Shown here one piece after another: positions 59,769-64,000 of a DNA stretch of 64,000 nt. Made by a program: the position numbers and the translations under genes. Source of the stretch: Pseudomonas sp. 10-1B (lineage in GTDB: Bacteria > Pseudomonadota > Gammaproteobacteria > Pseudomonadales > Pseudomonadaceae); assembly GCF_000935045.1 (NCBI RefSeq), contig NZ_JYKS01000040.1:1-64000 (forward strand). The letters run 5' to 3'. The notes beneath the pieces were generated by a model. It saw only the letters and a list, made by a program, of their open reading frames with translations. It did not search any database and was not told where the DNA came from. Every line of letters begins with the position of its first letter. The first letter of the stretch is position 1.

Positions 59769-60518
59769 ATGAAAGACCTGTTGTTGATTGGCATCGGCCC
59801 GGGTGACCCGCGCCAGGTCACCTATGAGGCTGTCGACGCACTGCGCCGCGCCTGCGTGTTCTTCGTGCTCGACAAAGGCAGCGACAAGGACGAGCTGGTG
59901 CGCCTGCGCAAGGCTATTTTGCAACGCTATCTTCCTGAGGGTGGTTATCGTCTGGTACAGGTGGCTGACCCCTTGCGCGATGGCCAGGCAGATGACTACC
60001 TGGGCGCGGTGCAGGACTGGCACCGGCAGCGTGCTGCCCTGTATGCGCAACTGATCGAGCAGGAAATCGGCGCCGGTGAGACCGGCGCCTTTCTGCTGTG
60101 GGGCGAGCCGGCCTTGTATGACAGCACGTTGCGCATTCTTGACCTGGTCCGCGAGCGCGGGGTGGCGCTGCGCTTGCAGGTGATCCCGGGCATCAGCAGC
60201 GTGCAGGCGTTGGCGGCGCGCCATCAGGTGGCGCTCAACCGTATCGGCGAGCCGCTGACCGTGCTGCCGGGACGGCGCCTGGCCGGGCAGGGTCATATCG
60301 ACAATGTGGTGGTGATGCTCGACGGGCAGTGCGCGTTTGCCCAGCTCGATGACCCGGCGTTGACGATCTACTGGGGCGCGTACCTGGGTACCGCGGATGA
60401 GGTGCTGATTGCCGGGCCATTGCAGGCGGTGAAGGGACGGATCCTGGAAGTGCGCGAGCGCGAGCGGGCGCGCAAGGGCTGGATCATGGATACCTATCTG
60501 TTGCGCCGGGAGCTGTGA
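59769..60518 (+). CDS. cobF: Precorrin-6A synthase (deacetylating) CobF
   Basis: 249 residues. Tetrapyrrole methylase fold with the start LLLIGIGPGDPRQVTYEAVDAL (G-I-G-P-G-D loop), the long GxLWGEPALYDS region (FLLWGEPALYDSTLRIL) and VIPGISSVQALAARHQVALN. CobF methylates C-1 of precorrin-5 with loss of the acetyl group in aerobic cobalamin synthesis. It stands apart from other cob genes, as in related pseudomonads. Confidence 0.92.
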   Translation: MKDLLLIGIGPGDPRQVTYEAVDALRRACVFFVLDKGSDKDELVRLRKAILQRYLPEGGYRLVQVADPLRDGQADDYLGAVQDWHRQRAALYAQLIEQEIGAGETGAFLLWGEPALYDSTLRILDLVRERGVALRLQVIPGISSVQALAARHQVALNRIGEPLTVLPGRRLAGQGHIDNVVVMLDGQCAFAQLDDPALTIYWGAYLGTADEVLIAGPLQAVKGRILEVRERERARKGWIMDTYLLRREL

Positions 60519-60530
60519 GGTGTGGTGCCT

Positions 60531-60880
60531 TTGCCGGCCTCTTCGTGGGTAACCCCACACATGTGCATCATGAGCCCTAAACTTGTGCGGTACCTGGGGG
60601 AGCAACTGTCTTGTATTGCCTGGACTGGCCTCATCGCCGGCAAGCCAGCTCCCACAGGTTGACCACAGGCTCCGAAAACTGTGCAGTACCTGTGGGAGCT
60701 GGCTTGCCGGCGATGGGCCGCACAGCGGCCCCAAATTGCTTCACTGACTGGCATTAGGGCATGCCAGCTCCCACAAAAATTGCGCAAGCCTTCAGATTTT
60801 GGCAAGACAGTTATTTCCACAGGAGTGCACAGGTGTTGGGGAAGTGGTGATCCTGTGGGAGCGGGTTCACCCGCGAAGCA
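60531..60880. repeat. REP block
   Basis: Contains partial classic REPs (gccggcctcttcgtgggtaa; gtgggagcgggttcacccgc) and copies of the 97-bp unit in both orientations (gcctggactggcctcatcgc; gtgggagctggcttgccggc). No gene is credible in 60519-60893. Confidence 0.85.
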
Positions 60881-60893
60881 GGCGCCACCGACC

Positions 60894-61244
60894 TCAAGGG
60901 TTGCCCAGAATGGCCAGCACCTTCTCCCGCAGTTGGTCGATGCTGAACGGCTTGCCGATCAGGTGCATGCCCTCCGGCACATTGACGCTCTCGGCATAGC
61001 CACTGGCAAACAGCACTGGCAACAGCGGCCGCAGTTCGCGCGCTTTTGCCGCCAGCGCTTCACCGCGCATGTCCGGCAGCCCCACGTCAGTCATCATCAG
61101 CTCCAGCGTCTGGCTCGGGTCTTCGAGAATCCGCAGCGCAGCGCTGGCGTGTTCCGCCTCGATGACCGTGTAGCCCAACTCGTCGAGCACTTCGACCATC
61201 AGCATGCGTACGATGTCGTCGTCTTCGACTACCAGAAGGTGCAT
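60894..61244 (-). CDS. Stand-alone response regulator receiver protein
   Basis: 116 residues from ATG 61244 (AGGA upstream). Complete receiver domain: acidic pocket in VVEDDD, phospho-acceptor Asp53 (MMTDVGLP), and Lys98 (LIGKPF). No output domain, so it acts like CheY/DivK-type single-domain regulators, perhaps as a phosphate relay for the hybrid kinase encoded divergently 247 bases away. Confidence 0.92.
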   Translation of the reverse strand: MHLLVVEDDDIVRMLMVEVLDELGYTVIEAEHASAALRILEDPSQTLELMMTDVGLPDMRGEALAAKARELRPLLPVLFASGYAESVNVPEGMHLIGKPFSIDQLREKVLAILGNP

Positions 61245-61490
61245 GGTTCGGATCCTGTGCAAATGAATGTCTTTAATCTGTGCGCCTGGCGGCCCCAGAA
61301 GTTCCCGAGAATACCGATCCCTTCAATAAGATGGAACGATTGGCGCACGCTACCTTCAAATGCTGGCTAAATGCCCTGCCAGAGCCGGTAAAGCTGGTTA
61401 GACTCGCTTGACAGGACGGTGCAGTGGCAGACAACAACAACGATTGATCCGCCATACTTTTCGATGGACTTCTCGCTCGGGCGTTTTCAC

Positions 61491-64000
61491 ATGATTCAAG
61501 CAGCCTCGATGGACCAACGCAGCTTTCGCAAGCTGTTGAGCCGTAACATCGGCCTGCCCCTAGGGGTGGGCCTGCTGGGTGCCGTGGCCTTCGTCGCGGT
61601 GATCAACTACCTGCTTTCGGCCATGCAGTGGGTGGAGCACACCGACCGGGTGATCGGCAATGCCAACGAGACGGTCAAGCTGTCGATCGACATGGAAACC
61701 GGCATGCGCGGTTTCCTGATCACCGGCGACGAGCGTTTCCTCGACCCCTACGAGGTGGCCAAGCCGCGTATTCTGAGCAGCCTGCAGAGCCTGCGTGGCA
61801 TGGTCGAGGACAACCCGCAGCAGGTCGAGCGCATCGACCGGCTGATCGCCTTGCAGCAAGCCTGGAACACCTTCGGCAGCGATATGATCGCCCTGCGTCG
61901 CAGCCAGGGCGACTACCAGGCGTCGATCAACAATGGCCGGGGCAAGCGCCTGACTGACGAGATCCGCAAGGAGTTCGACGGCCTGATCGGCACCGAGCAG
62001 CAATTGCGCACGGCCCGCAACGAAAAAGTCAGCAGCGTCACTGTCACGGCCATTTCGACCTTCGTGTTGTTCATCGTCGGCCTCTCCGCGTTGTTGGCCT
62101 ATCTCGGGCGGCGTGACCTGCTGGCGTTGTCCGCCAGCTACGACGAAAACCTGCAGGCCCAGCAGCGCGCTGCCGAGCGCCTGGAGCACCAGGCCTGGTT
62201 GCGCAACGGGCAGACCCAGCTGTCCCAGCAGGTGCTCGGGCAACTGACTCTGCCGATGCTGGGCGACAACATCTTGCGTTTCTTTGCCACTTACCTGGGC
62301 AGCGTGGTTGGCGCGGTGTACCTGCGCGACGGGCACGGGCGGTTGGTGCGGGTGGCCAGTTATGGCCTGGATGCCGAGGAACAGGCCCGCGAGCAAGTCA
62401 AAGACGATCACGACGGCCTGTTGGCACAAGCGGTGCGCGAAGGCCGCGTATTGCGCCTGGACAATCTGCCCGAGGATTACTATCGGCTGAGTTCCGGGCT
62501 TGGTAGCGGCCTTCCGCGCAGCGGGCTGCTGGTACCAGCGATGGAAGATGGCCAGATCAATGGCGTGGTAGAGCTAGGTTTCCTGCGCCCGCTGCAAAAC
62601 CGCGATGGCGAACTGCTGGAGCGGGTCGCTGGCAACCTCGGCATGTCCATCGAAAGCGCCCGTTATCGCCAGCGCCTGCAGGAAGTGCTGGCTGAAACCC
62701 AGCAGTTGAACGAAGAGTTGCAAGTTCAGCAAGAGGAACTGAAAACCGCCAACGAAGAACTGGAAGAGCAATCCCGCGTGCTCAAGGAGTCCCAGGCCCA
62801 CCTGGAGACCCAGCAGGCTGAGCTGGAGCAGACCAACGAGCAGTTGTCGGAGCGCACCGAGGCGCTGGATCGCAAGAACGATGAACTCAGCCAGGCTCAG
62901 GAAGAGCTGCAGGCGCGCGCCGAGGACTTGCAACGCTCCAGCAAGTACAAGTCCGAGTTCCTGGCCAACATGTCCCACGAGCTGCGCACGCCGCTCAACA
63001 GTTCGCTGATCCTGGCCAAGCTGCTGGCGGAAAACGGCGAAGGCAACCTCAGCGAAGAGCAGGTCAAGTTCGCCGAATCCATCTACTCGGCCGGTAACGA
63101 CCTGCTCAACCTGATCAACGATATCCTCGACATCGCCAAGGTCGAGGCCGGCAAGCTCGAAGTGCGGCCCGAGACCACCCACGTGCAACGCCTGGTCGAA
63201 GGCCTGCGTGGCATGTTCGAGCCGTTGGCCGGGCACAAGGGCCTGGTTTTCGAGGTCACCGCCGAGCCGCAGGTACCGGCCACCCTGTTCACCGACCGCC
63301 AGCGCCTGGAGCAGATCCTCAAGAACCTGCTGTCCAACGCCATCAAGTTCACCGAGCATGGCCAGGTCAGCCTGAACATCGGCTACCAGCCGGGCACCGG
63401 CATCGTCTTTGCCGTGCGCGACACCGGCATCGGCATTGCCGCCGACCAGCAGCAGGCGATCTTCGGCGCCTTCCACCAGGTCGATGGCACCAGCAACCGC
63501 CGTTATGGCGGTACTGGCCTGGGCCTGTCGATCTCCCGTGACCTGGCGCATTTGCTGGGCGGGCAGATCAGCGTCGACAGCCGTCCCGGCCAAGGCAGCG
63601 TGTTCAGCCTGATCCTGCCGGAGCGCTATGAGGGCGTGGCGCCGGACGTCGAGCCCCTCAGCCTGCGCCCGGCGGTCGATACCCTGCCACCGACCCCGCA
63701 GGTGCCGGTGGCGACGGTGCAGAAACACCCGGCAGCGGCCTTTGCCGACGATCGCGAACGTGCACCGTTCGGCAACCGCTGCATCCTGGTGATCGAAGAC
63801 GAACCAAATTTCGCCCGCATCCTCTTCGACCTGGCCCATGAGCTGGGTTACAGCTGCCTGGTGGCGCAGGGCGCCGACGAAGGCTTCGAGCTGGCCGGCC
63901 AGTACATCCCCGATGCGATCCTGCTGGACATGCGCCTGCCCGACCATTCCGGCCTGACCGTGCTGCAACGCCTGAAGGAGCAGGCCAGTACCCGGCACAT
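61491..64000 (+). CDS. Hybrid sensor histidine kinase, 3' end outside window
   Basis: At least 836 residues (start 61491; ATG 61464 and 61509 are in frame and none has a clear ribosome site). Order: membrane segment 22-44; CHASE3 periplasmic domain about 45-180 (METGMRGFLITGDERFLDPY); membrane segment 183-206; GAF domain about 247-390; long coiled coil 400-485 rich in Glu/Gln; HisKA with His496 (MSHELRTPLN); HATPase with NAIKF, DTGIGI and GGTGLGLSI; then a receiver domain with Asp813 (LLDMRLPD). The frame is open at the right edge, so further receivers or an Hpt domain may follow. CHASE3-GAF hybrid kinases of this layout are common in Pseudomonas; the signal is unknown. Confidence 0.93.
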   Translation, partial: MIQAASMDQRSFRKLLSRNIGLPLGVGLLGAVAFVAVINYLLSAMQWVEHTDRVIGNANETVKLSIDMETGMRGFLITGDERFLDPYEVAKPRILSSLQSLRGMVEDNPQQVERIDRLIALQQAWNTFGSDMIALRRSQGDYQASINNGRGKRLTDEIRKEFDGLIGTEQQLRTARNEKVSSVTVTAISTFVLFIVGLSALLAYLGRRDLLALSASYDENLQAQQRAAERLEHQAWLRNGQTQLSQQVLGQLTLPMLGDNILRFFATYLGSVVGAVYLRDGHGRLVRVASYGLDAEEQAREQVKDDHDGLLAQAVREGRVLRLDNLPEDYYRLSSGLGSGLPRSGLLVPAMEDGQINGVVELGFLRPLQNRDGELLERVAGNLGMSIESARYRQRLQEVLAETQQLNEELQVQQEELKTANEELEEQSRVLKESQAHLETQQAELEQTNEQLSERTEALDRKNDELSQAQEELQARAEDLQRSSKYKSEFLANMSHELRTPLNSSLILAKLLAENGEGNLSEEQVKFAESIYSAGNDLLNLINDILDIAKVEAGKLEVRPETTHVQRLVEGLRGMFEPLAGHKGLVFEVTAEPQVPATLFTDRQRLEQILKNLLSNAIKFTEHGQVSLNIGYQPGTGIVFAVRDTGIGIAADQQQAIFGAFHQVDGTSNRRYGGTGLGLSISRDLAHLLGGQISVDSRPGQGSVFSLILPERYEGVAPDVEPLSLRPAVDTLPPTPQVPVATVQKHPAAAFADDRERAPFGNRCILVIEDEPNFARILFDLAHELGYSCLVAQGADEGFELAGQYIPDAILLDMRLPDHSGLTVLQRLKEQASTRH

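Overview
The window is high-GC gammaproteobacterial DNA that reads as a chromosome of the Pseudomonas putida group. Evidence: many 'Cys-less' REP-type palindromes of the P. putida kind (gcgggtt-acccgc cores), an MvaT/TurB-type H-NS protein, LpxO, OprD porins, and a complete fpvGHJKCDEF-like block for pyoverdine iron release. Species assignment and comparisons with other strains come from memory, not from a search.

Left part (1-17.6 kb): the end of an insertion-sequence transposase; a small lipoprotein; an OprD porin that is the last gene of an ABC importer operon (substrate-binding protein, permease, ATPase, porin, all on the minus strand) led by a clear cobalamin riboswitch (about 5.88-6.05 kb); a membrane acyltransferase-like protein; then a 1.5-kb gene-free stretch holding tandem REP units and a class C group II intron (7881-8543) that has lost its reverse transcriptase, between two inverted copies of a palindromic repeat. 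Next come a GNAT acetyltransferase, an AhpD-like protein, lpxO, thpR, a beta-propeller-like protein, an MFS efflux pump, a LysE exporter with an AraC regulator, and a LysR/nfsB divergent pair.

Middle (17.9-43.4 kb): an orphan cysteine desulfurase; a LysR/acyl-CoA dehydrogenase divergent pair; an SPFH membrane protein; a PAAR effector with a glycine-zipper pore-like C-terminus overlapping a membrane immunity candidate; a TerC protein; a TonB siderophore receptor behind a Fur-like box; a PstS-OmpA fusion protein; a polyamine-type ABC importer; a second RibBA whose cyclohydrolase II half lacks its zinc cysteines; a DUF1330 gene; and an operon purU-folD-soxBDAG that forms a full N-demethylation to formate module. 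The importer promoter and the ribBA/DUF1330 divergent promoter share a palindromic operator candidate.

Right part (43.4-64 kb): a pyoverdine accessory region (MbtH-like protein and type II thioesterase behind a candidate PvdS promoter; isochorismatase-family hydrolase; DUF1615 lipoprotein; and, convergent with them, fpvGHJKCDEF); a FlxA-like gene behind a textbook FliA promoter; pbpG; a shikimate dehydrogenase paralogue; gloA; turB; a second OprD porin followed by cobF; and a divergent pair of a stand-alone response regulator and a large hybrid sensor kinase that runs off the right edge. REP palindromes sit in most gaps between convergent or tandem units.
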